DNA from: CAYNZP01 sp964401835
Lineage (GTDB): Bacteria > Planctomycetota > Phycisphaerae > SM23-33
DNA length: 53,945 bases
Direction of reading: 5' to 3'
Assembly (NCBI GenBank): GCA_964401835.1
Contig: CAYNZP010000015.1
Location: 1 to 53,945 of the forward strand
Shown here piece by piece: positions 43,232 through 51,681 of this stretch (positions within the stretch are counted from its first letter, which is position 1; every line of letters starts with the position of its first letter). The position numbers and the translations under genes were made by a program. The notes beneath the pieces were generated by a model that saw nothing but the letters and a program-made list of their open reading frames with translations, did not search any database and was not told where the DNA came from.

Positions 43232-44104
43232 ATGAAAGATTTTTTATACGCAATAACGTCTTACGTCGAGCGTTTGCGGGTCTATAACCCGTGGGTCGTT
43301 TCTGCGCAGCTGCTGCTTATAGGCGTTGTGGTCTGGAGCGTCCTGCGTTTCCTTCGCGGCACACGTGGGGCCAGGCTGCTCAAGGGCGCGGCGTTCATTC
43401 TGGCAGCTATTTATCTTGTACTGCGGCTGTTGCCCAAGTCGGTCGCATGGACGCGAATCGAATTTCTCCTTGGCCCATTCCTCATTTTCGCATTCGTATC
43501 AGCTGTGGTGGCATTCCAGCCGGAACTCCGCCGCGCATTCATACAGATAGGCCAGGCCCGCATATTCAGCGGTATCCGCGGCAGCGTAGAATCCCTGGTA
43601 GATGAACTTATCGCCTCGTCGGCATATCTATCCCGAAACAAGATAGGTGCGGTAATAGCCGTTGAAAGGTCCGTGGGCCTGGGCGGGCTTATGGAATCCG
43701 GCACGATAATAGACGCCCAAATGACGGCTAGCCTGCTAAATACGATTTTCTACCCCGGCTGCCCGCTGCACGATATGGGTGTAATAGTCTCAAACGGACG
43801 AATCGCCGCCGCTGGTTGCCAGTTTCCCCTGGCTGAGAGCGACGATGTAGACCCCTCGCTGGGCAGCAGACACCGTGCGGCGTTGGGTTTGGCTCAGGAC
43901 TCCGATGCGGTCGTCATGGTAGTCAGCGAAGAAACCGGCCGCGTATCAATCGCCGCCGAAGGTCAGCTTTATATCGGCCTCGAACAGGAAAGCCTCAGAG
44001 AAATGCTGATAGCGCTTCTCGCACCGAAGGCGCTTTTGAGAAAAATGAAACGCGGAGCCAAAAATTTTCCGAAAAATCCTGTAAAACTTTCTGAAGAAGA
44101 CTGA
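43232..44104 (+). CDS. cdaA: Diadenylate cyclase CdaA-type, with altered DGA motif
   Basis: CdaA makes c-di-AMP at the membrane. The 290-residue protein has three membrane helices (about 22-40, 48-66, 75-95) and a DAC domain (110-260) with SGTIIDA, LGSRHRAALG (RHR at 213-215) and VSEETGRVS. The normal DGA triplet is DMG (181-183) in PLHDMGVIV, keeping the metal-binding Asp but changing the Gly and Ala that pack against the ATP. cdaR follows with the start codon overlapping the stop (TGATG). Activity is likely but unproven. Confidence 0.88.
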   Translation: MKDFLYAITSYVERLRVYNPWVVSAQLLLIGVVVWSVLRFLRGTRGARLLKGAAFILAAIYLVLRLLPKSVAWTRIEFLLGPFLIFAFVSAVVAFQPELRRAFIQIGQARIFSGIRGSVESLVDELIASSAYLSRNKIGAVIAVERSVGLGGLMESGTIIDAQMTASLLNTIFYPGCPLHDMGVIVSNGRIAAAGCQFPLAESDDVDPSLGSRHRAALGLAQDSDAVVMVVSEETGRVSIAAEGQLYIGLEQESLREMLIALLAPKALLRKMKRGAKNFPKNPVKLSEED

Positions 44105-45198
44105 TGGCCAAACAAATCGCATATACAAGTAATGCTCCACGCTTCTCTCGGGCCTGGTGGCTTAGCGGGTTGCGGAACCTCTTTGCCGTTGCGGTCATAA
44201 CGGCACTTATCTGGCTCTATGCCGACTTGCAGTTCATTACCGTGAAGGAATTCAAGGCTACGATACAGCTGACGACCGGCAAGGCGCAAAACCTCACGCT
44301 TCTGGACGAAAACCTTAACCCCATCAATAAACGGGAAATTGAAGTCGTTTTTGATCTCAGTGGGCCGAAAAGCATACTCGAGGAGTTCGAGGTCAAGCTG
44401 GAAAACGCCGGCGGAATGATAGAATTTGATCTTTCAAAAATATCCATGCCGGAAGAACCCTTTATCCCTACCAAGGATATTCTCCAAAGTTCGACCTTTG
44501 TCGAAGACCTTAAACTCACTGTCAAAGACGCTACGCCCGAGACCCTGCCGTGCAATCTGGAAAAGATGCTGGAGAAGGAAATCCCGGTCGAATTCGACGA
44601 TTCAGGGCTGATCCTGGCCGAAGAGCCGACAATCTCACCGGCCAAGGTGAGCATCCGCATCGCAAAGTCACAATGGGAGTCGCTGCCGGTCGGCATGACG
44701 CCGAGGCTCAAGACCAGCAGAGTGGACCCACAAGACGCCCTGCCTAACGAGCAGGTAACGCTGAAGGTTCCGCTGCTGACATTTGTAACGGACGGAATCG
44801 AAGTTACGCCTGACCCGGCCAGCGTCGAAGTTACTTTGATGGTGAGTCAACTTGTCGAGCCCCAGACCGTAACGGTGGCGATACAGATACTCGCACCGCC
44901 AAAATGGACCATGGACGGTACGTGGAAGGAATACGAGCTTGTGGGCAAGGCAGACAGCCTTGAATGGCGCAAAAAGATTAAGATAAGCGGCGCCAAGAAG
45001 GAACTCGACCAGCTCAAACCTTCCGATATCGAAGCGTATCTCGTCCTGACTGACGAAGACAAAAAGCCCATCGAAAGCTGGGACAGCCGCGAAGTGGTGA
45101 TACATCTGCCCCAAGAGCTGAACCTCAAACTCGTCGGCGAAAAGCCCAAGGTAAACTTCAAACTCGTCAAACGTCTTCCATCGGTAACTGCCGAATAA
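44104..45198 (+). CDS. cdaR: CdaR/YbbR-domain membrane protein
   Basis: CdaR is the regulator of CdaA, anchored by an N-terminal membrane helix with YbbR domains outside. The 364-residue protein has a membrane segment at about 22-38 and then several YbbR-like domains (FKATIQLTTGKAQNLTLLD and PVEFDDSGLILAEEPTISPAKVSI, the latter read as LILAEEPTISPAKVSI). It overlaps cdaA, so the two are co-translated. glmM, the third gene of the classic operon, is absent here. Confidence 0.85.
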   Translation: MAKQIAYTSNAPRFSRAWWLSGLRNLFAVAVITALIWLYADLQFITVKEFKATIQLTTGKAQNLTLLDENLNPINKREIEVVFDLSGPKSILEEFEVKLENAGGMIEFDLSKISMPEEPFIPTKDILQSSTFVEDLKLTVKDATPETLPCNLEKMLEKEIPVEFDDSGLILAEEPTISPAKVSIRIAKSQWESLPVGMTPRLKTSRVDPQDALPNEQVTLKVPLLTFVTDGIEVTPDPASVEVTLMVSQLVEPQTVTVAIQILAPPKWTMDGTWKEYELVGKADSLEWRKKIKISGAKKELDQLKPSDIEAYLVLTDEDKKPIESWDSREVVIHLPQELNLKLVGEKPKVNFKLVKRLPSVTAE

Positions 45199-45273
45199 TT
45201 TTTAGCATAGCAAGCTGACCTTGATTGGTAAGTCAGCGTCGAGTGATAGCAGACAATGTCGGCTGGCATTCCA

Positions 45274-45302
45274 TTAGCAAATCCCCGAAGAAGCTGTATA
45301 AT
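45274..45302 (+). promoter_or_regulatory. Promoter of proA
   Basis: TATAAT (45297-45302) is preceded 17 bases upstream by TTAGCA (45274-45279). The start near 45309 leaves a leader of about 130 bases before the ATG at 45442. Confidence 0.55.
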
Positions 45303-45441
45303 CTGAAAATTCAGTTTATAGTGGTTCTCAATATTTTTATCGGCTTTGCAGATTAACCGCCATGAAATGGCGGGCATTAAACCGATTGAAAATGTAAAAG
45401 CTTTCGAGAACTATTCTGAAAATTTTGCAGGAGCAATTCTC

Positions 45442-46701
45442 ATGGACGCAAAAAAATACGTAAAGGAACTGGCCACCGCTGCAAGGGCGGCTGCGGCTAA
45501 GCTGGCAGTGACCAACGGCTCGCAGCGCGACACTGCCCTGCTGGCCTGCGCCAAGGCGATTCGCGACAGCAAAAACAAGCTACAGACTGCCAACGAGAAA
45601 GACCTGGCCAAAAGTGACGAACTCGGCCTGACAGATGCGATGGTAGACAGGCTCCGCCTGAGTGATGAGCGAGTCGAGGGCATGGCAGCCGCTTTGGAGC
45701 AGATCGCCGCACAGACCGACCCCGTCGGTGCGACAATAGAAGCATACAACCGTCCCAACGGCCTGAGAATCGAAAAAAGACGCGTGCCGATAGGTGTTGT
45801 CGGGATAATCTTTGAATCGAGGCCTAACGTAACTGCAGATGCTGCAGGCCTTTGCCTAAAAAGTGGTAACGCCTGCATACTTCGCGGCGGAAAGGAAGCA
45901 CTGAATTCCAACCTGGCTATCGCTGGGGTGATTCAGCAAGGCCTGTCCTCAGCCGGCCTGGATTCGGGGGCGGTTACCATGATAGACAATACTGATCACA
46001 CAATCGTTCCTGCCATGGGCCAGGCGGAAGGACTGATAGACTTGATAATTCCTCGCGGTGGCTGCGGCCTGATCCGAGCAATTACCAGCAGCGCGACAAT
46101 ACCTGTAATCAAGCACTACTCAGGCAACTGTCATGTTTACATCCACGAAGATGCAGATGAGGAAATGGCCCGCAGAATCGTGCTTAACGCAAAGTGCCAA
46201 AGGCCCGGCGTGTGCAACGCTGCCGAGACACTGTTGATTCATTCGACGCACATTCAAAGTGGTCTGGCTGAAAAAATCGTCAAGGACTTACTCAAGGCCG
46301 GCGTCGAACTTCGCGGCTGCGACAAAACGCAGAAACTCAGCGATAAAGTAAAGGCTGCCAGCGAAGAAGACTGGCGCGAGGAATATCTCGATTTGATTCT
46401 GGCTGTAAAGATCGTCGACGGCCTGGATGATGCCGTAGCGCATATAAACAATTACAGCTCCGCCCACACCGAGGCGATTGTCACGGAGTCCTTAGAATCC
46501 GGCCAGGCATTCGTAGCCGGCGTGGATTCTTCCAGTGTAATGGTCAACGCCTCGACGCGCTTCAGCGACGGCGGCGAATATGGACTCGGCGCGGAAGTCG
46601 GCATATCAACCGACAAGCTCCACGCCCGCGGCCCGATGGGGGCAGCCGATCTGACAACATACAAATGGATCGTGACTGGTCAGGGACATATAAGAGAGTA
46701 A
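45442..46701 (+). CDS. proA: Glutamate-5-semialdehyde dehydrogenase (gamma-glutamyl phosphate reductase)
   Basis: ProA reduces gamma-glutamyl phosphate to glutamate semialdehyde for proline synthesis. The 419-residue protein has the aldehyde dehydrogenase fold with GVVGIIFESRPNVTADA, LKSGNACILRGGKEA, RGGCGLIRAI, and the catalytic Cys in AKCQRPGVCNAAETLL. ATG 45442 is used because GGAG lies seven bases upstream and the length then matches the family; a TTG 96 bases upstream would add unmatched residues. proB is not adjacent, and the gene has its own promoter and terminator. Confidence 0.96.
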   Translation: MDAKKYVKELATAARAAAAKLAVTNGSQRDTALLACAKAIRDSKNKLQTANEKDLAKSDELGLTDAMVDRLRLSDERVEGMAAALEQIAAQTDPVGATIEAYNRPNGLRIEKRRVPIGVVGIIFESRPNVTADAAGLCLKSGNACILRGGKEALNSNLAIAGVIQQGLSSAGLDSGAVTMIDNTDHTIVPAMGQAEGLIDLIIPRGGCGLIRAITSSATIPVIKHYSGNCHVYIHEDADEEMARRIVLNAKCQRPGVCNAAETLLIHSTHIQSGLAEKIVKDLLKAGVELRGCDKTQKLSDKVKAASEEDWREEYLDLILAVKIVDGLDDAVAHINNYSSAHTEAIVTESLESGQAFVAGVDSSSVMVNASTRFSDGGEYGLGAEVGISTDKLHARGPMGAADLTTYKWIVTGQGHIRE

Positions 46702-46722
46702 TAAACGCTTGAACAAACCAGC

Positions 46723-46749
46723 GGCGGGTCGATTGGCCCGCCTTTTTTT
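46723..46749 (+). terminator. Terminator after proA
   Basis: GGCGGGTC (46723-46730) pairs with GGCCCGCC (46735-46742), one wobble, around GATT, followed by seven T. The end touches the stop of the convergent pseudopilin-like gene. Confidence 0.9.
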
Positions 46750-47230
46750 ACTTAAATTGTTCGGCAAGTATCTCGTCGAGCTGGGCCGCTGTGAGCTTTT
46801 CGACACTTCCTCCTAGCAGCAGCACACTAGAAATTCCGGAAGGATTCACTTGAAAAATCAGAACATTGGATTTTGGCATCGACTCATCCTGACCCGGGAT
46901 ATAAACAAGGAAAGGCTGGTTTGCTGACCGTTCGAAGAGCTTTCGCTGCAGGCTGATTTCACGCACAAGCTGATCTGTAGATTCCGGAAACTTGCCATCA
47001 TTAACAATCGCATACTGCTGCAAGGCGCGATGAATAGATGTCAGGTTCACCAAATCTACCACCTCAGCTGCCGATTCTTTCGATTCCACGACCGTCTCGA
47101 CGTAGCCTTTCTGCGAATCTTCCGGGCGCAGGAAATATAAAACCAGCCCAATCACAATGACAATCAGCAAAACTACCAACAAGCCCACAAAACCACTTCG
47201 GCGATAAAAATTGTTATTCAATTCATTCAT
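46748..47230 (-). CDS. Pseudopilin-like membrane protein
   Basis: The 160-residue protein has a single N-terminal helix (about 13-34) preceded by RRSGFVGLLVVLLIV. This resembles the class III prepilin cleavage site G-F, but the conserved Glu at position +5 is a Leu, so ordinary pilin assembly is doubtful. The periplasmic part has IHRALQQYAIVNDGKFPESTDQL, read here as ALQQYAIVNDGKFPES, typical of GspG-like pseudopilins. It starts 30 bases after the neighbouring zinc-ribbon membrane gene, so they may be co-transcribed. Confidence 0.55.
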   Translation of the reverse strand: MNELNNNFYRRSGFVGLLVVLLIVIVIGLVLYFLRPEDSQKGYVETVVESKESAAEVVDLVNLTSIHRALQQYAIVNDGKFPESTDQLVREISLQRKLFERSANQPFLVYIPGQDESMPKSNVLIFQVNPSGISSVLLLGGSVEKLTAAQLDEILAEQFK

Positions 47231-47260
47231 TTAATTAAGTTGCCCTATTGTCTCCGCTAG

Positions 47261-48328
47261 CTACTCTGCAATCCATGCGAAGCTCTTTTTGTAATGCCTG
47301 TAGTAAAGTCCGATCGTCCGCATCACTACAATGGAAAAGTAGCTCTGGAAAATCGCTATTGCAATTATAGCGATGAGAATCCCAGCTGCGACGTCTACAA
47401 TGCCAAAAAGCCCAGCTACAACAGTAGAACCAACCATGCTTGCCCAACCACCAACCGCGACAACTATCAGAAGCAGCCAGACCGCCAGGTATGGAGATAA
47501 CGCTCGCCCAATTGTAGCCAGTTGTTTATCGTATCGAAGTGAATTTATGGAAAAGCCCTGCACCGCGACAGTCAAAATAGTCATCGGCCAAAGGAAAAGT
47601 CCAATCGCCAGAAGAATAATACCGACAACAGCGTCGCTCGATGAACCGAGTATTCCACCTGCAAGCAAAACCAGCAAAGCCCAGACAATCACAGGTAGCA
47701 TAACAAGGACAGTTCCGCCTAAAAATAAAAGAAAAGGCCGAAGAATTCCTTCCCAGTATCCATCTGCCATATTAAATCCCGGTAATTCATCCTGCCCCGT
47801 GCATGTATCCTGGATAATGTTAAGAAAATACGAACACAACCAACCTGTAATTATAAACTGTCCCGCCGAGCCAAGGCAGCCGGCGAAATCCAGGATATAA
47901 CGGACAAAGTGCATCAGCACAACGAAGCCAAAAAGAAAGCCCCCAGCACCTTTAAAAGGTATCGAGAAACTCAAGGAAGCGTCACTCCAGAAACTACGTA
48001 CAGGATCTGTCGAGACAACTTGATGAAACGGCATGTGCGAATTATTAACCCAGCCGCAGTCCGGGCACAGGGCCGCCTTGGCCTGCAACACCTTTCCGCA
48101 ATGGCCGCACGTTATTGTCGCACCAGAGGAAGGCTGTGGCGGCGTGGGCGGAGTTTGCTGGAAAGGTTGTTCCAGCTCTATCGGCGGCTGGTCGACAGAA
48201 ACGCTCGGAATGATCTGAATCGTCCCGCACAGCGGGCATTTGGCTTTTTTACCGGCTGAGCCGTCAGGAGCCTTCATCATCTTTCCGCAAGCAGGATTAC
48301 TGCAATTAAAACGAATCGGCATAGCCAC
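47261..48328 (-). CDS. Zinc-ribbon membrane protein, unknown
   Basis: The 355-residue protein has two zinc ribbons at the N-terminus, CSNPACG..CPLCG at about 9-36 and CGHCGK..CPDCG at about 74-93, separated by a Pro-rich linker. The rest contains about six membrane helices (DUF4013-like: FIITGWLCSYFLNII, TVLVMLPVIVWALLVLL, LAVWLLLIVVAVGGW). Such fusions are common in planctomycetes. The function is unknown. It is followed 30 bases later by the pseudopilin-like gene. Confidence 0.6.
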   Translation of the reverse strand: MAMPIRFNCSNPACGKMMKAPDGSAGKKAKCPLCGTIQIIPSVSVDQPPIELEQPFQQTPPTPPQPSSGATITCGHCGKVLQAKAALCPDCGWVNNSHMPFHQVVSTDPVRSFWSDASLSFSIPFKGAGGFLFGFVVLMHFVRYILDFAGCLGSAGQFIITGWLCSYFLNIIQDTCTGQDELPGFNMADGYWEGILRPFLLFLGGTVLVMLPVIVWALLVLLAGGILGSSSDAVVGIILLAIGLFLWPMTILTVAVQGFSINSLRYDKQLATIGRALSPYLAVWLLLIVVAVGGWASMVGSTVVAGLFGIVDVAAGILIAIIAIAIFQSYFSIVVMRTIGLYYRHYKKSFAWIAE

Positions 48329-48544
48329 AACCCCTTCTCAAAAAAAGCCGAAATCTGTCCAAAATGAACCTGAAATGTTCCTAGAGCCTATCCGTCTGTT
48401 AATTTTAAATCAAGCCTTCAAAACCCGCCCGCTTTGTATATTGCATAAAATCATTATTTCGCTAGACTCTATGACTTACGATTTGCCGGCCAAAGCGGGC
48501 ACTTACCCCTTAGACGCGGTCGAACTGTCGAAATTTGCCTTAAA

Positions 48545-50371
48545 ATGAGAAAAATAATGGAAACCTTCAAAGACGAAGTACTGAAACGAACACACAACTG
48601 CGGCCAGCTTCGCATCGAAGACGTGGACAGCTCCGTCCGCCTGTGCGGGTGGGTTCGCAGCTATAGAGATCACGGCGGCGTGGTATTTATCGACCTTCGC
48701 GACCGCGACGGAATCACTCAGGTGGTATTCGAGTCCGACGAAAGCGAAGACAGCCTGTACAGTCAGGCCCGCATACTGCGCAACGAATGGGTCATCGCAG
48801 TGGCCGGCAAGGTTCAGCCTCGCGGCCAGGAACGCGAAAACCCCAAGCTGCCGACCGGCAAAATCGAAGTCGTCGTCAGCGAGCTTACCGTGCTGAACAA
48901 ATCCGATACCGTACCGTTCGAGCCGGACGAGTTTTCCAACGTGTCCGAAGAAATGCGACTTAAATATCGCTATATCGACCTGCGCAGGCCGGAAATGGCA
49001 AACGCACTGATGACGCGCCATAAAATATGCAAGGCTATGCGCAACGCACTGGACGACGACGGTTTTATCGAGGTCGAGACGCCCTTCCTGACAAAATCGA
49101 CCCCCGAAGGCGCCCGTGACTTCCTCGTGCCATCGCGCGTACAGCAGGGAATGTTCTACGCCCTGCCGCAAAGCCCGCAGCTGTTCAAGCAGATACTCAT
49201 GGTCTCCGGCATGGATAAGTACTACCAGATCGTCCGCTGCTTCCGTGACGAGGACCTCCGTGCCGACCGCCAGCCGGAGTTCACGCAGATCGACCTCGAG
49301 ATGAGCTTCGCCGCCGAAGCCGACGTGATGCGCATTACCAACAAGATTCTTCGTGATACCTGCAAGGTGGTCGGCAAGGACTTCCCCGCAGACGAAGATA
49401 TCCCGAAGATCCCCTATGACGAGTCGATGGCCTACTACGGCAATGACCGGCCGGACATCCGCTTCGAAATGTTTTTGCACGACGTGGGCGAAATCGTGTC
49501 CAAGACCGACTTCAAGGTCTTCGTCGACACTATCGCCAAGGGAGGCATCGTCAAGGCCATAGCGGTACCCGGCGGTGCGAAGTTCACACGCAAGGAAATC
49601 GACGGCTACACGGCATACGTCGGCGACCTCGACGCCAAAGGCCTGGCCTGGTGCAAAATCGAAGGCGGCCAATTCGCCGGCGGTGTATCGAAGTTCCTCC
49701 CACAAGATGTCCAGTCCGAGCTTACCAAGCAACTCGGCGCCAACGACGGCGATATCATCTTCTTCGTAGCGGACAAGGCATCCACCGTAAACAAGGCACT
49801 TGGCGGCCTGCGTATAAAACTCGGAAAAGACTTCAAAATGTACGACGAGAACACTTTCGCCTGGTGCTGGGTGACAGACTTCCCGATGGTCGAGTACAAC
49901 GAAGGCGAAAAACGCTGGGATGCACTGCACCATCCGTTCACTGCCCCAAAGGCTGAGGATATCGACAAGCTCGACACCGACCCCGGCAGCGTCAAGGCCC
50001 GCGCTTACGATATCGTCTGCAACGGCGTTGAACTCGGCGGCGGATCGGTTCGTATCCACTCGCCCGAGATTCAGAAGAAGGTCTTCGAATTGCTGGGAAT
50101 CGGCGAAGAAGAAGCGAAGGTAAAGTTCGGCTTCCTGCTGGACGCGCTGCGTTTCGGTGCTCCTCCGCACGGTGGTTTGGCGCTGGGGCTAGACAGGATC
50201 GTCATGATTATGGTTGGCGGCCAGTCGTTGCGGGACGTTATCGCCTTCCCGAAGACGCAACGAGCCATCTGTCCGCTGACAAACGCTCCGGGCTCCGTAT
50301 CCGACAAACAGCTGGCTGAGCTGGATATCCGCGTTATCACACCAGCCCAGAATGCACCCGTACTGGAGTAG
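48545..50371 (+). CDS. aspS: Aspartate--tRNA ligase
   Basis: AspRS charges tRNA-Asp (and tRNA-Asn in non-discriminating forms). The 608-residue bacterial-type enzyme has an OB anticodon domain (VRLCGWVRSYRDHGGVVFIDLRD), motif 2 FRDEDLRADRQPEFTQIDLEMSF, here FRDEDLRADRQPEF, the bacterial GAD insert, and motif 3 GGLALGLDRIVMI. ATG 48545 or ATG 48557 could be the start; neither has a clear ribosome binding site. Whether it is discriminating cannot be told without comparing the anticodon-binding loop. Confidence 0.97.
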   Translation: MRKIMETFKDEVLKRTHNCGQLRIEDVDSSVRLCGWVRSYRDHGGVVFIDLRDRDGITQVVFESDESEDSLYSQARILRNEWVIAVAGKVQPRGQERENPKLPTGKIEVVVSELTVLNKSDTVPFEPDEFSNVSEEMRLKYRYIDLRRPEMANALMTRHKICKAMRNALDDDGFIEVETPFLTKSTPEGARDFLVPSRVQQGMFYALPQSPQLFKQILMVSGMDKYYQIVRCFRDEDLRADRQPEFTQIDLEMSFAAEADVMRITNKILRDTCKVVGKDFPADEDIPKIPYDESMAYYGNDRPDIRFEMFLHDVGEIVSKTDFKVFVDTIAKGGIVKAIAVPGGAKFTRKEIDGYTAYVGDLDAKGLAWCKIEGGQFAGGVSKFLPQDVQSELTKQLGANDGDIIFFVADKASTVNKALGGLRIKLGKDFKMYDENTFAWCWVTDFPMVEYNEGEKRWDALHHPFTAPKAEDIDKLDTDPGSVKARAYDIVCNGVELGGGSVRIHSPEIQKKVFELLGIGEEEAKVKFGFLLDALRFGAPPHGGLALGLDRIVMIMVGGQSLRDVIAFPKTQRAICPLTNAPGSVSDKQLAELDIRVITPAQNAPVLE

Positions 50372-50392
50372 TCTTTAATAATCAACCAGCCG

Positions 50393-50426
50393 CGCGGCGG
50401 GACATTGAGTCCTGCCGCGTTTTTTT
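50393..50426 (+). terminator. Terminator after aspS
   Basis: CGCGGCGGGAC (50393-50403) pairs with GTCCTGCCGCG (50409-50419), eleven pairs with one wobble, around ATTGA, followed by seven T. Confidence 0.93.
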
Positions 50427-50429
50427 GCG

Positions 50430-50714
50430 CTAACCAGTGCAGAATGTCAGGCAATCGACTTCGTCTTCCTTGTAGCCGACGCATATCTGGCTGGCCTGGC
50501 ACTCGAGGCTCTGGTTGAACATGCAGGAACTCGTTTTGCACGCGCCGACACTTGCTATGCAGTTCATGTCGCCGCCTTTGTTGGCCGAACGGCAAAACGT
50601 GTCGCACCGCGGATGATCACTGTTGCCGACAGTTATTGCCATGGCGTGACACAACCCCTGCATGTTGTAAGCACACTCGCTTACTTCGCATCTTGAAACC
50701 TTTGGCATTTCCAT
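50430..50714 (-). CDS. DUF1540 small Cys-rich protein
   Basis: The 94-residue protein carries two DUF1540 repeats, CEVSECAYNMQGLCHAM...CDTF and CKTSSCMFNQSLECQAS...CLTFC, each with four or five Cys that probably bind zinc or iron. The role of the family is unknown. ATG 50714 is chosen because AAGGGG lies six bases upstream; a longer reading starting at 50840 would add a 42-residue region without family similarity. The convergent aspS terminator lies four bases beyond its stop. Confidence 0.85.
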   Translation of the reverse strand: MEMPKVSRCEVSECAYNMQGLCHAMAITVGNSDHPRCDTFCRSANKGGDMNCIASVGACKTSSCMFNQSLECQASQICVGYKEDEVDCLTFCTG

Positions 50715-50833
50715 GGCTGTCCCCTTCATTACTAGCCATTTTTCAACCGAAGCTCGCGCTTGTTTAAACTTATTATATGCACGCAAATTGACAGATTCGG
50801 GGATAATCGAGTTACTAAAAAAACCTAAAAAAT

Positions 50834-50862
50834 TTGGCAAAAATGCCTATTCGCCATATCCT
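50834..50862 (+). promoter_or_regulatory. Promoter of the 31-residue basic protein gene
   Basis: TTGGCA (50834-50839) and TATCCT (50857-50862) are 17 bases apart. The start would be near 50869, 34 bases before the small gene. Confidence 0.45.
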
Positions 50863-50902
50863 TTATATAGAAGTCGTTAGGCTGCATTTCGAGGCAAGGG
50901 TC

Positions 50903-50998
50903 ATGAGTCATAGGGTAGGCAGAGAAAAACACAGACGCCGGCGCAAGGTGGGCTCAAAAAAACGCAGAACCCACCACAGGCAGAAATCACGTAAATAG
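50903..50998 (+). CDS. Very small, highly basic protein
   Basis: An ATG with GAGG eight bases upstream opens a 31-residue frame ending in TAG. It has 10 Arg, 6 Lys and 4 His and one acidic residue, and begins MSHRVGREKHRRRRKVG. Such composition resembles very small ribosomal proteins of the THX or AURKAIP1/COX24 type, but I cannot assign it to either. The good ribosome binding site, promoter and the position between two minus-strand genes favour a real gene. It is too short for ordinary gene callers. Confidence 0.6.
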   Translation: MSHRVGREKHRRRRKVGSKKRRTHHRQKSRK

Positions 50999-51061
50999 CT
51001 AACAACTCTTAGAAGCCGCTCCCCGACGCTGAGCTTCTGGTCTGCGGCACATCCGACCAAC

Positions 51062-51481
51062 TTAAGATTCGTTTGCAGACTGTATTGCTGCAACCAATTT
51101 TTGAGCCTCCGTAACACCGACAAACTTCTTCAGCGGCTTGCCGTCTTTAAAAATAACAAGTGTTGGAATAAATTCGATTTTGTATTTCTGCGCTATCCCG
51201 GCTGCCGCATCGACGTCCAGTTTGCCTACCCTGGCTGTACCTTCAACCTGCTGGGCCACTTTTTCTACGATCGGACCTTGAACCTTGCAAGGCCCACACC
51301 AGACGGCCCAGAAATCGACGAGAACGACACCTTCTTCGACCTGCGAGTCGAAATTTTCCTCATCAAGCACTATAACCTTCGAAGGTTTCTGGCCGCCATC
51401 AGCGGGTGTGTTTTTTGAACATCCAACCAGAACAGCTGCGACGCAACAAAAGAGCGCGACAGTCATCATTGCGTATTTCAT
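51062..51481 (-). CDS. Thioredoxin-like lipoprotein
   Basis: The 139-residue protein has a signal peptide with lipobox VLVGC (Cys21) and then a thioredoxin fold: VVLVDFWAVWCGPCKVQGPIVEK, read as LVDFWAVWCGPCK, with the active site WCGPC and FIPTLVIFKDG with the cis-Pro. It is anchored in a membrane and probably reduces or exchanges disulfides in the periplasm. Its partners are not in the window. TCTCCTTTT (GGAGAT on the coding strand) is just upstream of the start. Confidence 0.93.
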   Translation of the reverse strand: MKYAMMTVALFCCVAAVLVGCSKNTPADGGQKPSKVIVLDEENFDSQVEEGVVLVDFWAVWCGPCKVQGPIVEKVAQQVEGTARVGKLDVDAAAGIAQKYKIEFIPTLVIFKDGKPLKKFVGVTEAQKLVAAIQSANES

Positions 51482-51681
51482 ACACTTATCTCCTTTTCAG
51501 TTTGTGGGCTCCACAACTAACGCCAGACAAGGAGCCTAATTCATTCTAGGCACCCTAAACTGAAATCATGATCGGGCAAGGGGTGCCACGCCGGAAAGGT
51601 GAGAGTTTGGTTGGCAAAAGGCATGGCCAGTAATTAAGATATTACACATTAAAGCGAGTGCAAAATTGAACAGGGGAATTA

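Noticed and set aside
48503..50170. A 555-codon open frame on the minus strand inside aspS
   Set aside because: It is an exact antisense frame of aspS, with composition set by the GC-rich third positions of the plus-strand codons. It has no recognisable motif and aspS is unambiguous.
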